A DNA stretch of 64,000 nt from Thermodesulfovibrio yellowstonii DSM 11347 (GTDB taxonomy: Bacteria > Nitrospirota > Thermodesulfovibrionia > Thermodesulfovibrionales > Thermodesulfovibrionaceae): the NCBI RefSeq assembly GCF_000020985.1, contig NC_011296.1, positions 1,540,001 through 1,604,000 on the forward strand, in the 5' to 3' direction. Below, one piece after another: positions 1 through 8,149 of the stretch (positions within the stretch are counted from its first letter, which is position 1; every line of letters begins with the position of its first letter). The position numbers and the translations under genes are program-made. The notes under the pieces are model-generated. The model saw only the letters and a program-made list of their open reading frames with translations, had not been told where the DNA came from and did not search any database.

Positions 1-477
1 CTTAAGTCTTTCAAGGTATCCCCAATCATTGAATTCTTTTGCAGAAAAACTTAAACCGCGTGATGTTTCTAACTCTTGCTTCTCCTTTGATTTTCTTGAA
101 AGTCGGGCAATTACATCTTTATCAAAAATATTAGGAGACTGCTTAGGAGTTAATTCTGTAAAATGTTTCTCTGTTTTTAAATTCCCTGTGGAAGCAGTTT
201 CTTTCTGTTTATCTTCTTTCTGCCCTTGATTTCCTTTTGGAATAGCACTTAAATATTTTGGTTGTTTTGATTCTCTTATAGGAGGAAGTTTTTCTAATGT
301 CTTAGGTGGAAGAGCTTTTACAGAAGGTGGCATTTTAGGCATCTGCGGAGCTATAGGTACAATTATAATTGAAACAGGCTCTGAAGGTTGTTGAGACTTA
401 AAATAATCCTGTAAAAGCAGCATAAAAATAAATAGTAAAATATGGAAAATACAAGAATAAATTAAAGCTTTTTTCAC
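1..477 (-). CDS. TonB-family energy transducer, 3' end cut by window edge
   Basis: The N-terminal 159 residues of the protein encoded complete at 50931-51680. Visible here are the N-terminal membrane anchor (about residues 7-24) and a Pro/Lys-rich periplasmic linker. The C-terminal TonB fold is missing only because the window begins here. The start codon lies 4 nt after the flavoprotein gene's stop on the same strand's far side, so tonB is upstream-independent of that gene; see the complete copy for function. Confidence 0.85.
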   Translation of the reverse strand, partial: MKKALIYSCIFHILLFIFMLLLQDYFKSQQPSEPVSIIIVPIAPQMPKMPPSVKALPPKTLEKLPPIRESKQPKYLSAIPKGNQGQKEDKQKETASTGNLKTEKHFTELTPKQSPNIFDKDVIARLSRKSKEKQELETSRGLSFSAKEFNDWGYLERLK

Positions 478-481
478 AATT

Positions 482-1618
482 TTATTTTATCTTAAATGTA
501 GCGATTCTTGAAATAAGACTTCCAAAAGCTTTTAAATAAAGAGGAATAAGTTTACTACCATGTTCTTTCCTCAGCCATAAAGCCATCGCAAGTTCCTGAA
601 TAGCAGGATTTCTGTGAATATTAAGCCAGTTGTCTATTCTTTCATCATTGCCAAACATGTAATCCTGAAATTTTTTCATTATGCTAAATTGCTTTAGAAA
701 ATTTTCATCCCATAATTTTTTGTAAAGATTTAAATCTTTTTGCACTATTGCTTCAGAGGCAAATTGAGCAGATTTCATAGAATAATATATCCCTTCAAAT
801 GAAATAGGCATCACCGTTCCAAGAGTATCACCACAAAAAATAACATTTTCTTTAAAAAAACTTCTTCTTCCCCATTTTGGTATTTTATAAGCTCTTAGCT
901 TGAAAGAATTAATATTTAACTTACCTGCAAACCTTTTTTCAACAAAGTTATCAATAAGAGTTTTTAGTTTTTTAATATCTTCTGCTCCTGTTCCCACTGA
1001 AAAATAGTCTACACCGGGGAAAACCCATGAATAAAAAAATGAAGCATGAGAATTACCAAACCAGAATTCGCATGTATCTTTTGTATCTATAAAGTTTTCA
1101 AGGACATGTAGACTAACTGTCCAGTAGTATTCAGGTTTTGACCACCCTTTAATAGAGCATACTCTTGAGTTAACTCCATCAGCAGCAATGATATATTTAG
1201 AATAAATTTCCAGAACTTCACCAGTTTTTTTTCTAACTGTTAATTTACTATTTTCTATATTTATTAGTTCTGCCTCAATAATTTTTACTCCACTTTTCTC
1301 AGCTAACTTTCTCATAAATGAATCAAAGCTCTGGCGATTAAAAATCAGTATTTCTCCACCTTGTAGTGAAACCTCTATTGGTTCTGAAAAAGGAGGGAAT
1401 ATTTTCACCTTTGTTACTATGTTAAAAGGTATCTGATTTTGAAGTTTATTTAAAATATTAAATTCTTTCAGCCCCGCAGACGGAATCCCTCCTCCACAGG
1501 GCTTGTTAAATGTAAGGTCTTTTTCAATTAAAACTGTTTCTATTCCCTTTTCTGCAAGTAATCTTGCAGCAGTGCTACCAGCAGGTCCACCACCAACAAC
1601 TAAAACTTCACACTGCAT
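482..1618 (-). CDS. FAD-dependent geranylgeranyl-reductase-family oxidoreductase
   Basis: A 378-residue flavoprotein. The N-terminal dinucleotide-binding motif is GGGPAGSTAA (residues 9-18), followed by an acidic residue at the end of the second strand (EKD). A second FAD motif appears as FCGDTLGTVMP near residue 265. The overall pattern is that of the geranylgeranyl/digeranylgeranylglycerophospholipid reductase family, which saturates isoprenoid chains or reduces related lipids. The substrate cannot be read from sequence. It is the last gene of a minus-strand cluster (metallohydrolase, birA, coaX, usp, this gene) with gaps of 10 bp or less. An identical copy lies at 51685-52821. Confidence 0.75.
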   Translation of the reverse strand: MQCEVLVVGGGPAGSTAARLLAEKGIETVLIEKDLTFNKPCGGGIPSAGLKEFNILNKLQNQIPFNIVTKVKIFPPFSEPIEVSLQGGEILIFNRQSFDSFMRKLAEKSGVKIIEAELINIENSKLTVRKKTGEVLEIYSKYIIAADGVNSRVCSIKGWSKPEYYWTVSLHVLENFIDTKDTCEFWFGNSHASFFYSWVFPGVDYFSVGTGAEDIKKLKTLIDNFVEKRFAGKLNINSFKLRAYKIPKWGRRSFFKENVIFCGDTLGTVMPISFEGIYYSMKSAQFASEAIVQKDLNLYKKLWDENFLKQFSIMKKFQDYMFGNDERIDNWLNIHRNPAIQELAMALWLRKEHGSKLIPLYLKAFGSLISRIATFKIK

Positions 1619-1623
1619 TCTTA

Positions 1624-2064
1624 CTATTTTTTAGTTACAACAAGAACAGGACAAGGAGCATTTCTTATAACTCTTTGTGTTGTACTTCCAACAAAAAATC
1701 TTTCTACTCCACTTCTTGGAAGTGTTCCAATAATAATCAAATCAATACTATTTTCTTTAGCAAACTTTATAATTTCCTCATAAGGAATTCCTCTTAAAAC
1801 AGCTGTTTCAACATTTTTGAAATCTTCACGAATATCAATACCAAAAGAATCAAGATTTCTTTTGGCATGAGATTCTAAGTCCTTATAAAGTTCGGTTATT
1901 GACGGATGAGGAATATGAAGATTTGATGCTTTTTCAATATCATAGATAACATGAAGAAGATATAATTTTGCATTAAACATTTTCGCAAAATCTACAGCAT
2001 AAGAAAGAGCGTACAAAGACTCATCTGAAAAATCTGTTGGTAAAAGAATCTTCTGAAATTTCAT
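1624..2064 (-). CDS. universal stress protein, UspA family
   Basis: A single Usp domain of 146 residues, the usual family length. The N-terminus ILLPTDFSDES and the C-terminal nucleotide-binding signature (G at IIGTLPRSG, then GSTTQRV and PCPVLVV) indicate an ATP-binding Usp. These are small cytoplasmic stress or regulatory proteins with no known single reaction. It lies 5 bp upstream of the flavoprotein gene and 9 bp downstream of coaX, and is probably cotranscribed with both. Confidence 0.85.
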   Translation of the reverse strand: MKFQKILLPTDFSDESLYALSYAVDFAKMFNAKLYLLHVIYDIEKASNLHIPHPSITELYKDLESHAKRNLDSFGIDIREDFKNVETAVLRGIPYEEIIKFAKENSIDLIIIGTLPRSGVERFFVGSTTQRVIRNAPCPVLVVTKK

Positions 2065-2073
2065 AACACCCTC

Positions 2074-2835
2074 CTAATTTTTAATGTTTTTTAAGTATAT
2101 CAATCTCATACCCTCAATTACAAGATATTTATTCAATAAATGTTTTTTATGCATGTATTTTGATAATAACTTAGAATATCCACCCGTTAAAAGAATTATA
2201 AGGTCACGGTTTATTTTTTTCTCAATTTCGCTTATTATTCCTTCAACTGCATAAATTGTTCCTAAAACTATTCCACTTAGAATTGCTGAATGAGTATCTT
2301 TGCCAAGTACTTCAACATCCTTATTTAAATCAATCAGTGGCAAACTTGATGTTTTTTCATTAAGAGCATAATTCATTGTGCCTATTCCTGGCATTATTGC
2401 TCCACCAACAATCTCTTTTTCACTGGTAACGACTGTGATTGTAGTAGCTGTTCCAGCATCTACAACCGCGATATTTTCTTTGAATAATTCATAGGCAGCC
2501 ACAGAAGCAACAAGTCTGTCAACTCCAAAACTTTCTGGTTTATTAAGATTAAGCTTTAATCCTGAAGGAGTTTTGTAATCTATAACAATTGTTCTATGAG
2601 AGATATTTGTAAAAAAATCCAGAAATTTCTCTGTAATTTCAGGTACAACAGAACATATTATACAGTCAAAATTATAATTATCACTGAGAAATGGACAATT
2701 AAGGAGTTTCTGATTATCAGTCCAGCTTGATACTTCCTGTGTATCAAATGAAACAATTCTAAAATCAGATTGATAGGGATCTTTGAAAAAAGCAAGATTA
2801 ATAGTGGAATTTCCTATTTTAACAGCAACAAGCAT
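2074..2835 (-). CDS. coaX: type III pantothenate kinase
   Basis: A 253-residue ASKHA-fold kinase for the first step of coenzyme A synthesis (pantothenate to 4'-phosphopantothenate). Recognised by FGVDRLVASVAAYEL (the family's G-x-D-R catalytic motif), VVDAGTATT and GGAIMPG. One oddity is that the first phosphate-binding motif, normally DxGN(T/S), reads KIGNS here, so the usual Asp is replaced by Lys. Activity should therefore not be assumed. The stop codon region touches the birA start (shared base 2835), which indicates tight cotranscription. A biotin ligase neighbour fits a cofactor cluster. Confidence 0.85.
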   Translation of the reverse strand: MLVAVKIGNSTINLAFFKDPYQSDFRIVSFDTQEVSSWTDNQKLLNCPFLSDNYNFDCIICSVVPEITEKFLDFFTNISHRTIVIDYKTPSGLKLNLNKPESFGVDRLVASVAAYELFKENIAVVDAGTATTITVVTSEKEIVGGAIMPGIGTMNYALNEKTSSLPLIDLNKDVEVLGKDTHSAILSGIVLGTIYAVEGIISEIEKKINRDLIILLTGGYSKLLSKYMHKKHLLNKYLVIEGMRLIYLKNIKN

Positions 2836-3635
2836 TATTTTGCTCGGAGTAAAGTAACATCCCCTGCGCAGATTTTTTCATATGTTCCGTCAGTTAGCTT
2901 TACAATTAGCCTACCTTCCTCATCTATAGCTTCAGCTGTAGCAATAAGCTCTCTGTCAGATAAAACAATTTTAACTTGCCTTCCTATGGTGCCACTCAAC
3001 TGCATCCATCGGTCAATAATTGTTTTTCTCTGCCTCTTTTCAAGTAATTGATACCACTTATCAAATTCTTTGATTATTTCCACAGCAAGAAGACTTCTTG
3101 AAAAATCTTCTCCTTTACATATCTTAAGAGAAGAGGCTATTTCTTTAATCTCTTCTGGCATATCTTCTTCTGTCATATTTACATTAATACCAATGCCTAC
3201 TACAGCAGACTTTATTTTTTCTCCTTCAATCTTCATTTCTGTAAGAATTCCACCAACTTTTTTATCATCCACAAGCATATCATTAGGCCATTTAATCAAT
3301 ACAGGCACATCTGCATATCTTCTCAAAGCTGTTGTGCATGCTACAACACTGGTTAAAGTAAGTAATGTAGCATATTTTGGAGGAATAGTCGGTTTTATAC
3401 CAATGCTCATGTAAAGATTTTTCCCTGAAGGCGAAATCCATTTTCTGCCCAATCTGCCTTTGCCTTTTATTTGTCTATCTGCTACAACAACTGTTCCTGA
3501 GGGATATCCCTGTTTTAAAAGTTCATTTGCCTTGCTGTTAGTTGATTCAACCTCATCATAAACTACAATTTCTTTACCAATTTCCTGAATTTTTGAAGAC
3601 AATAACTTTTTTAACTCTTCTCCTGTAAATTCCAT
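2835..3635 (-). CDS. birA: biotin--[acetyl-CoA-carboxylase] ligase
   Basis: A 266-residue class I biotin protein ligase without the N-terminal DNA-binding domain, so it is probably an enzyme and not a repressor. Motifs are the biotinyl-AMP loop GKGRLGRKWISPSG, then KWPNDM and KVGGILTEM, followed by a C-terminal SH3-like domain. It attaches biotin to carboxyltransferase carrier proteins. It lies 3 bp downstream of the metallohydrolase gene and directly joins coaX. Confidence 0.93.
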   Translation of the reverse strand: MEFTGEELKKLLSSKIQEIGKEIVVYDEVESTNSKANELLKQGYPSGTVVVADRQIKGKGRLGRKWISPSGKNLYMSIGIKPTIPPKYATLLTLTSVVACTTALRRYADVPVLIKWPNDMLVDDKKVGGILTEMKIEGEKIKSAVVGIGINVNMTEEDMPEEIKEIASSLKICKGEDFSRSLLAVEIIKEFDKWYQLLEKRQRKTIIDRWMQLSGTIGRQVKIVLSDRELIATAEAIDEEGRLIVKLTDGTYEKICAGDVTLLRAK

Positions 3636-3638
3636 AGT

Positions 3639-4259
3639 TTACCTCTCTGGTTGAAGTATTATAACATCTATTTTGCCCTTGAGTTTTTCAGCAAAATACT
3701 GAGCATCCTTTTCAGAACCAACAATGCTTCCATAATGCATTGGAATTGCTATCTTAGGATTAATATCCAACGCAGCCTGAACTGCTTCTTCAGCAGTCAT
3801 TACATAAGTTCCTGAAACTGGAAGCAAAGCAATATCAATATCTTTAAAAGACTTCATTTCTGGAATATAATCAGTGTCTCCTGCAATATAAATTCTTTTC
3901 CCCATTACTTTGAAAATATATCCAACCCAACCTTTCTCCTTTGGATGAAACTTTTTGTTCAAATTATAAGATGGAACAACCTCTATCTCCACACCTTCTA
4001 TATTAATTTTATCTCCTGGTTTAACAATAACTTCTTTTGCCTTAATCTTGCCTGAACAATCCTTTGGAAGAGCAATAACTGTGTGAGGAGCTAAAAGTTT
4101 TTTTATATCATCAGGACTGAAATGGTCATAATGCTCATGAGTAACAAGAATAATATCAGCCTTATCAGGCTTTTTAATTTGAAAGGGATCCGTATAGATA
4201 ACTTTTTCTCCTGTAATTTTAAAGCTGTCATGCCCAAACCATTTAATATTTTCTAACAT
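3639..4259 (-). CDS. metallo-beta-lactamase fold hydrolase (UPF0173-like)
   Basis: A 206-residue protein with the metal-binding motif THEHYDH near residues 40-46, IAGDTDY (Asp ligand) near residue 125, and MHYGS near the C-terminus. The compact length fits the UPF0173/YtkL-type MBL hydrolases, whose substrates are mostly unknown. It is the first gene of the minus-strand cluster. A GGAGG ribosome site lies just upstream of the ATG, and a consensus promoter lies at 4288-4317. Confidence 0.8.
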   Translation of the reverse strand: MLENIKWFGHDSFKITGEKVIYTDPFQIKKPDKADIILVTHEHYDHFSPDDIKKLLAPHTVIALPKDCSGKIKAKEVIVKPGDKINIEGVEIEVVPSYNLNKKFHPKEKGWVGYIFKVMGKRIYIAGDTDYIPEMKSFKDIDIALLPVSGTYVMTAEEAVQAALDINPKIAIPMHYGSIVGSEKDAQYFAEKLKGKIDVIILQPER

Positions 4260-4287
4260 AATACACCTCCGGAAAGGTATTTGATAT

Positions 4288-4317
4288 ATAATACTAAATT
4301 TTAAGCACAGATAACAA
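4288..4317 (-). promoter_or_regulatory. sigma70-type promoter of the metallohydrolase-birA-coaX operon
   Basis: On the minus strand, TTGTTA (4317-4312) is followed after 18 bp by TATTAT (4293-4288). These lie about 30 bp upstream of the ATG at 4259 and upstream of its GGAGG. An identical copy lies at 55491-55520. Confidence 0.55.
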
Positions 4318-4357
4318 TTTGACTTTTTTCAAGGATTTCTATTAGATTAAAATTTAT

Positions 4358-4432
4358 CGGGGCGTAGCGCAGCTTGGATAGCGCACCTGCCTTGGGAGCA
4401 GGGGGTCGGTGGTTCAAATCCACTCGCCCCGA
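4358..4432 (+). tRNA. tRNA-Pro (TGG anticodon)
   Basis: Cloverleaf read by eye. The acceptor arms CGGGGCG/CGCCCCG pair perfectly. The anticodon stem is CCTGC/GCAGG with loop CTTGGGA, giving anticodon TGG. The T-arm contains GGTTCAAATCC and the discriminator is A. No CCA is encoded. A second identical copy lies at 55561-55635. Confidence 0.95.
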
Positions 4433-4491
4433 TAAGTATTTTCAAGGGGTTACAGAGTTTCACTCCTGTGTAAGAGTCTCCAACGATAATA

Positions 4492-4716
4492 AGTGGACTA
4501 ATTTTGTGCTATCTGCAAATGTCAGCTACAGATTTACCGCATTTAATTCCTTCCAAAACTATTGCCACTTTTTCTTCTGCGGTCTGTTTGATACTTTCGG
4601 ACATCCTCCCCAGGAAAATGCTTTGCATTGTTTTGTTTTATTTATACTGCCCCTATAAAATTTTTTCTTCCTGCTTATGCAGAAAGTTTAACCTCTACTA
4701 ATTGACCGTGTCCACT
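4492..4716. mobile_element. IS3-derived miniature element (internally deleted)
   Basis: A segment of about 225 bp bounded by inverted AGTGGAC / GTCCACT ends. The right end reads outward as AGTGGACACGGTCAATTAG, and the left as AGTGGACTAATTTTG. Inside, on the minus strand, is the start of an IS3-type transposase orfA that stops early. No clear target duplication is visible. It occupies most of the gap between tRNA-Pro and the secreted protein gene; the rest (4433-4491, 4717-4817) is AT-rich with nothing recognisable. Confidence 0.5.
4509..4604 (-). pseudogene. IS3-family transposase orfA fragment
   Basis: Thirty-one codons from an ATG with a GGGGAGG site, ending at an in-frame TAG. The peptide contains TAEEKVAIVLEGIK and SVADICR, the N-terminal helix-turn-helix of IS3/IS911-type OrfA. 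After the stop the frame continues with HKIS, as in the family's (R)xHGIS, and then similarity ends. Clearly a non-functional relic. Confidence 0.6.
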
Positions 4717-4817
4717 CTCTATTGAATAAGGTTTATTCTTTTATTTTTTCAACTTTCAATTGAAAAAATTTATGTTAATCATTATACTTGAGGGAAAAGG
4801 AGAAACTTGAGGTTAAA

Positions 4818-6749
4818 GTGATAGAAAGGAAAATTTTTTTATTTTCAACTCTTTTCTTTTTACTAATCGCTTTTTATTGCAACTCGTCAGCTCAATCACC
4901 CATTGAAGAAAAAAACAAATTTAATCTTTTCGCTCAAGAAACAATAGATTTTAATGAACTCATGCAAAAATATAAGGAATCTATAATTACTATTGATGAA
5001 GCTAATATAAAAACTGAAGAAATTTTAGGAATTCCCGTTATTACATCAAGACCTGCCGACACCCCGGAGAAGGAAATTAAGAGGCGGAGAGATATATTAA
5101 ATATGCAGTATGGACAGGCAAAACAAAGGTTTGAAGATTTAGAAAACCAGGAAGAAGAACCTCAAATCGTAGAAGCTATTCCAGTTGAAGGTTATATAGT
5201 AATTAACGGAGGAGAAAAAAGGTTTTATGACAGTAGTCATATAGAAAAAGAACTATTTTACCGAATTAAAGAGACCTTTGTAGGTAATATATTAGTTGTT
5301 CGCAAATATAATACTTATAAAAAAGAGTTTGAGAAAAATAAAGAATATGAACTTGATAGCCTTTCAACAAACATAAAAGTGGAGAATTTTTATGGAAAAA
5401 CCTGTATAAAATGGAGTTATTTTGTGCCAAAATTTTGCACAAGATATGCAAATTTTATTCACTACGAAATCAATAAAGGAGAAATTTATCCTAATTTCTA
5501 CTCGGGAGTGGTGGACATAGATCAATTAGAGAAAGACCAATTAGAGATAGTAGCCAATACTCCAGAAATAATATTCTATACAAAAGATGGACTTCATTAT
5601 TCAGACTCTACCAAAGTAGGTTGCACAAGTGGAAGGTGGAAATTAACTAATCATGAACTTGAAAAATTATTAAACATAGGTAGCTTTAAAATAACTAAAA
5701 ATATCGGAAATGTTGACAAATCGTCAAGCTGCATAACTGGTTCCACCATCACTCTGTATCTCAAAGTCAAAAAGGATGAACCTGAAAAATGCAAAGAACC
5801 CAAAAGCGTTAATATAGAAATATTATCCCCTTCAGAGGGAGAAAGGTATATTTTTACAGAACAAAATCCAGGAACTCTTACCCTTGAACTTAGAGCAAAA
5901 ACTACTCCTGTTAAATATGAAGAATCAATAGAGTGGGAAATTCCTGAGATGGAAGGCTCACATAAGGTATTTCAACCATCTTCGGGTTTGTCCAAACCAA
6001 AAGGTCCGACTGTAAAGGTAACATATAACGGATTACCAACACACAGTGAATCCTTCGGTAAACAGAAAGTTAAAGCTCGTCTGAATATTGACGGATGCTC
6101 ACTTGAGAAGACAAGGGAGATTCTAATTTTTTATCCTCGTGACGAAAAAAACAATCCTCAAGGCAGATATCCCAACTGGTTTTATTACTGGAAGCAGACT
6201 CCTGCAGCAATGCCCTTTGGACAAAATGTGAGATTGGCATTTCATTGTGATAGTATTCCAATTGATAAATGCGTTTGTTTGCATGGAGGAGTGGTAGGAC
6301 AATATAATCCCTATTACTCTGAGCATAAAACAATAAATGTCTGCGATTTAAATAAAAATCTTGAACCTCAAGACAGGCAGAATTTTACTATTAGACTACC
6401 AGCGATAAAACTCTCAATTCCATCAACATTAACCAGTAGAAATTTTCTCACATATACGCACATAGATACCTTTGCAGTGATAATCATGCATGAGTTTACC
6501 CATTTCAACAATGCACTAACTTTCTGGACAGATGGATACAATCCCGAAAAGGACAAAGATGGAGATACTCTACCTGATCATATTGAAGCTGAACTGGGAC
6601 TTAATCCTGAGGAGAAACTTTCTCATTGGAAAGATACTCTCCAAGGAACTGACGATGAAGAACTTTTAACTCTTGAAGCCACCTATGACTATCCTTCTGG
6701 TAAGTTTGATAAATATGACTGGGGAAAACCAGGAAAAAACTGGAAATAA
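4818..6749 (+). CDS. secreted protein with HExxH metalloprotease-like motif and Ca-binding-type tail
   Basis: I do not recognise a named family. The GTG at 4818 follows a GAGG at a normal distance and starts directly before a signal peptide (a Lys/Arg n-region, then a hydrophobic core FLFSTLFFLLIAF ending near SSAQS). A TTG 30 bp upstream is the other candidate but has no ribosome site. The mature protein of about 620 residues has a charged helical N-terminal part, scattered cysteines, and a probable beta-rich middle. Near residue 558 is MHEFTHFNN, a zinc-metallopeptidase-type HExxH. An Asp-rich segment DKDGDTLPD follows, resembling thrombospondin type 3/EF-hand-like calcium repeats. Proteolytic function is inferred from the motif only. 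Confidence 0.6.
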   Translation: MIERKIFLFSTLFFLLIAFYCNSSAQSPIEEKNKFNLFAQETIDFNELMQKYKESIITIDEANIKTEEILGIPVITSRPADTPEKEIKRRRDILNMQYGQAKQRFEDLENQEEEPQIVEAIPVEGYIVINGGEKRFYDSSHIEKELFYRIKETFVGNILVVRKYNTYKKEFEKNKEYELDSLSTNIKVENFYGKTCIKWSYFVPKFCTRYANFIHYEINKGEIYPNFYSGVVDIDQLEKDQLEIVANTPEIIFYTKDGLHYSDSTKVGCTSGRWKLTNHELEKLLNIGSFKITKNIGNVDKSSSCITGSTITLYLKVKKDEPEKCKEPKSVNIEILSPSEGERYIFTEQNPGTLTLELRAKTTPVKYEESIEWEIPEMEGSHKVFQPSSGLSKPKGPTVKVTYNGLPTHSESFGKQKVKARLNIDGCSLEKTREILIFYPRDEKNNPQGRYPNWFYYWKQTPAAMPFGQNVRLAFHCDSIPIDKCVCLHGGVVGQYNPYYSEHKTINVCDLNKNLEPQDRQNFTIRLPAIKLSIPSTLTSRNFLTYTHIDTFAVIIMHEFTHFNNALTFWTDGYNPEKDKDGDTLPDHIEAELGLNPEEKLSHWKDTLQGTDDEELLTLEATYDYPSGKFDKYDWGKPGKNWK

Positions 6750-6974
6750 AATGCCCTCGTTTCCTTTTTTGAATCACAAGCCTGATTTTCAGACCAAAAT
6801 CCCTGACAGACTAATGCCTACTTTTTTGTTGATTCAAAGCAGCAATTTATACACAAAAAAGTGATATAATATGTGTATAAAAGAGGCTGTTCAATTACTG
6901 AAGGTCATCGTATATTAAATAATGGAGGTTAAAGATCGTGGTGATGGTTTACAATTATAGAGGAGGAGTAAAAG

Positions 6975-7118
6975 TGAAGGAGAGGAAGAGCGAGTTGTCA
7001 TTGGTCATGCAAGACCGTTCGGAATGTTGCTCCCTCTCCTTGCGCTTCCTGAACCTGAACGGGAACATCAGGTCTGGAACCTGTATTACTTACCACGATG
7101 ATAGGTTAAAGGAAGTCC
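6975..7118 (+). ncRNA. IS110 bridge RNA core (predicted), copy 1
   Basis: Two stem-bounded internal loops are visible. The target loop is closed by GGAGAGG (6979-6985) with CCTCTCC (7033-7039), plus GAGC (6988-6991) with GCTC (7029-7032). The donor loop is closed by CTTCC (7045-7049) with GGAAG (7111-7115), plus AACCT (7052-7056) with AGGTT (7103-7107). Guides are: GGTCAT at 7003-7008, identical to the left target; TCGGAATG at 7019-7026, complementary to right target CATTCCGA; GGAACAT at 7062-7068, identical to the element's right end; and ACGATG at 7095-7100, complementary to CATCGT at its left end. Transcription and the exact ends are inferred. Confidence 0.8.
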
Positions 7119-7156
7119 TCCGAAAAAATCAATATACTAATAAGGAGGGGTTTATA

Positions 7157-8149
7157 ATGAGCACTTACAAAGTTTTCATAGGTATTGATGTATCAAAGAA
7201 GTATCTTAATGCAGCGATACTCAATGGAGACACTACAGTAACGTTTAAGAGCTTATATTGTCCAGAGGAATTTGAGAAGGAATTGAATAGGCATTTGAAA
7301 GAGATAGAAAAATCGGAGTTACTAATTGTTATGGAGCATACAGGGGTCTATCATCTAAGATTGGCTCATTATCTGTATGAGAGCGGATATAATGTAGGAG
7401 TGATTAATCCTTATTCAATGAGGAAATTTTTTGAGGCAAAGGGCAAGAGAGCAAAGACAGACAAAGTAGACTCCATAGTGATAGCTGAGTATGGGAGGCA
7501 ATTTTTTGATGGGAAGCTATATAGACCTAAGACAGAGGCTCAGAAGCAAATAGAAACCCGGTTGAGGTTACTTGATGATTTTCAGAGGCAGATAAACATG
7601 GTTAAGAACCAGAGGGAAGCATTGAGCCATGTTCCTATGGAAGGCATCAAGAAAGTGCTAAGGTATTATGATGGGATAATAAAGGCACTGAGCAGTAGCA
7701 TGAAAAAGGTAGAGAAAGAAATACAGAAGCTTTGCAGGGAAAAATTTAAGAAGCAGAGGGAATTACTTGAGAGCATACCTGGGATAAGTGACAGAGCGAT
7801 AAGTGTAGTAGTATCAATGCTTAGGGGATTTGAGGGGTTTAGCAGAGCGAAGGAAGTAGGGAGTTTTGTAGGGATATGTCCCTCGCCGTATGAGAGTGGA
7901 GATACAGTGAGGGGGAGGGGAAGCATAATGAAGAGGGGCAACAGTTATGTGAGGAAGGTTTTTTATATGTGTACACTGTCAGCGATAAGGGTGAATGTAT
8001 ATTGCAAGGGATTATATGAGAGATTATTGAAAAAAGGGAAGTCAAAGAAGTTGGCATTGGTGGCAGTGGGGCATAAGTTGCTCAGGCAGTGTTTTGGAGT
8101 ATTGAGAAGTGGGAAAGAATTCAATCCCAGTTTGGTAAAAAGCACTTGA
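7157..8149 (+). CDS. IS110-family DEDD/serine recombinase (transposase)
   Basis: A 330-residue recombinase that uses a bridge RNA to join element and target. The ATG at 7157 follows AAGGAGG and begins MSTYKVFIGID. An open frame extends 73 codons upstream, but that stretch is the guide RNA region and should not be translated. The RuvC-like acidic residues are D11, E60 (MEHTG), D102 and D105 (KTDKVDS). The C-terminal Tnp domain has SIPGIS and a catalytic serine candidate S247 in PYESGDTVRGRG. Both copies are intact. Codon use (many AGG, GGG) differs from the host-like neighbours. Confidence 0.93.
   Translation: MSTYKVFIGIDVSKKYLNAAILNGDTTVTFKSLYCPEEFEKELNRHLKEIEKSELLIVMEHTGVYHLRLAHYLYESGYNVGVINPYSMRKFFEAKGKRAKTDKVDSIVIAEYGRQFFDGKLYRPKTEAQKQIETRLRLLDDFQRQINMVKNQREALSHVPMEGIKKVLRYYDGIIKALSSSMKKVEKEIQKLCREKFKKQRELLESIPGISDRAISVVVSMLRGFEGFSRAKEVGSFVGICPSPYESGDTVRGRGSIMKRGNSYVRKVFYMCTLSAIRVNVYCKGLYERLLKKGKSKKLALVAVGHKLLRQCFGVLRSGKEFNPSLVKST

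Noticed and set aside
1564-1797. Plus-strand frame opposite the flavoprotein and Usp genes
   Set aside because: Antisense shadow of two well-supported genes; composition is non-protein-like.
6938-7156. 73-codon upstream extension of the IS110 recombinase
   Set aside because: The frame is open but covers the bridge RNA. The ATG at 7157 has a strong AAGGAGG and matches the family N-terminus and catalytic residue numbering.
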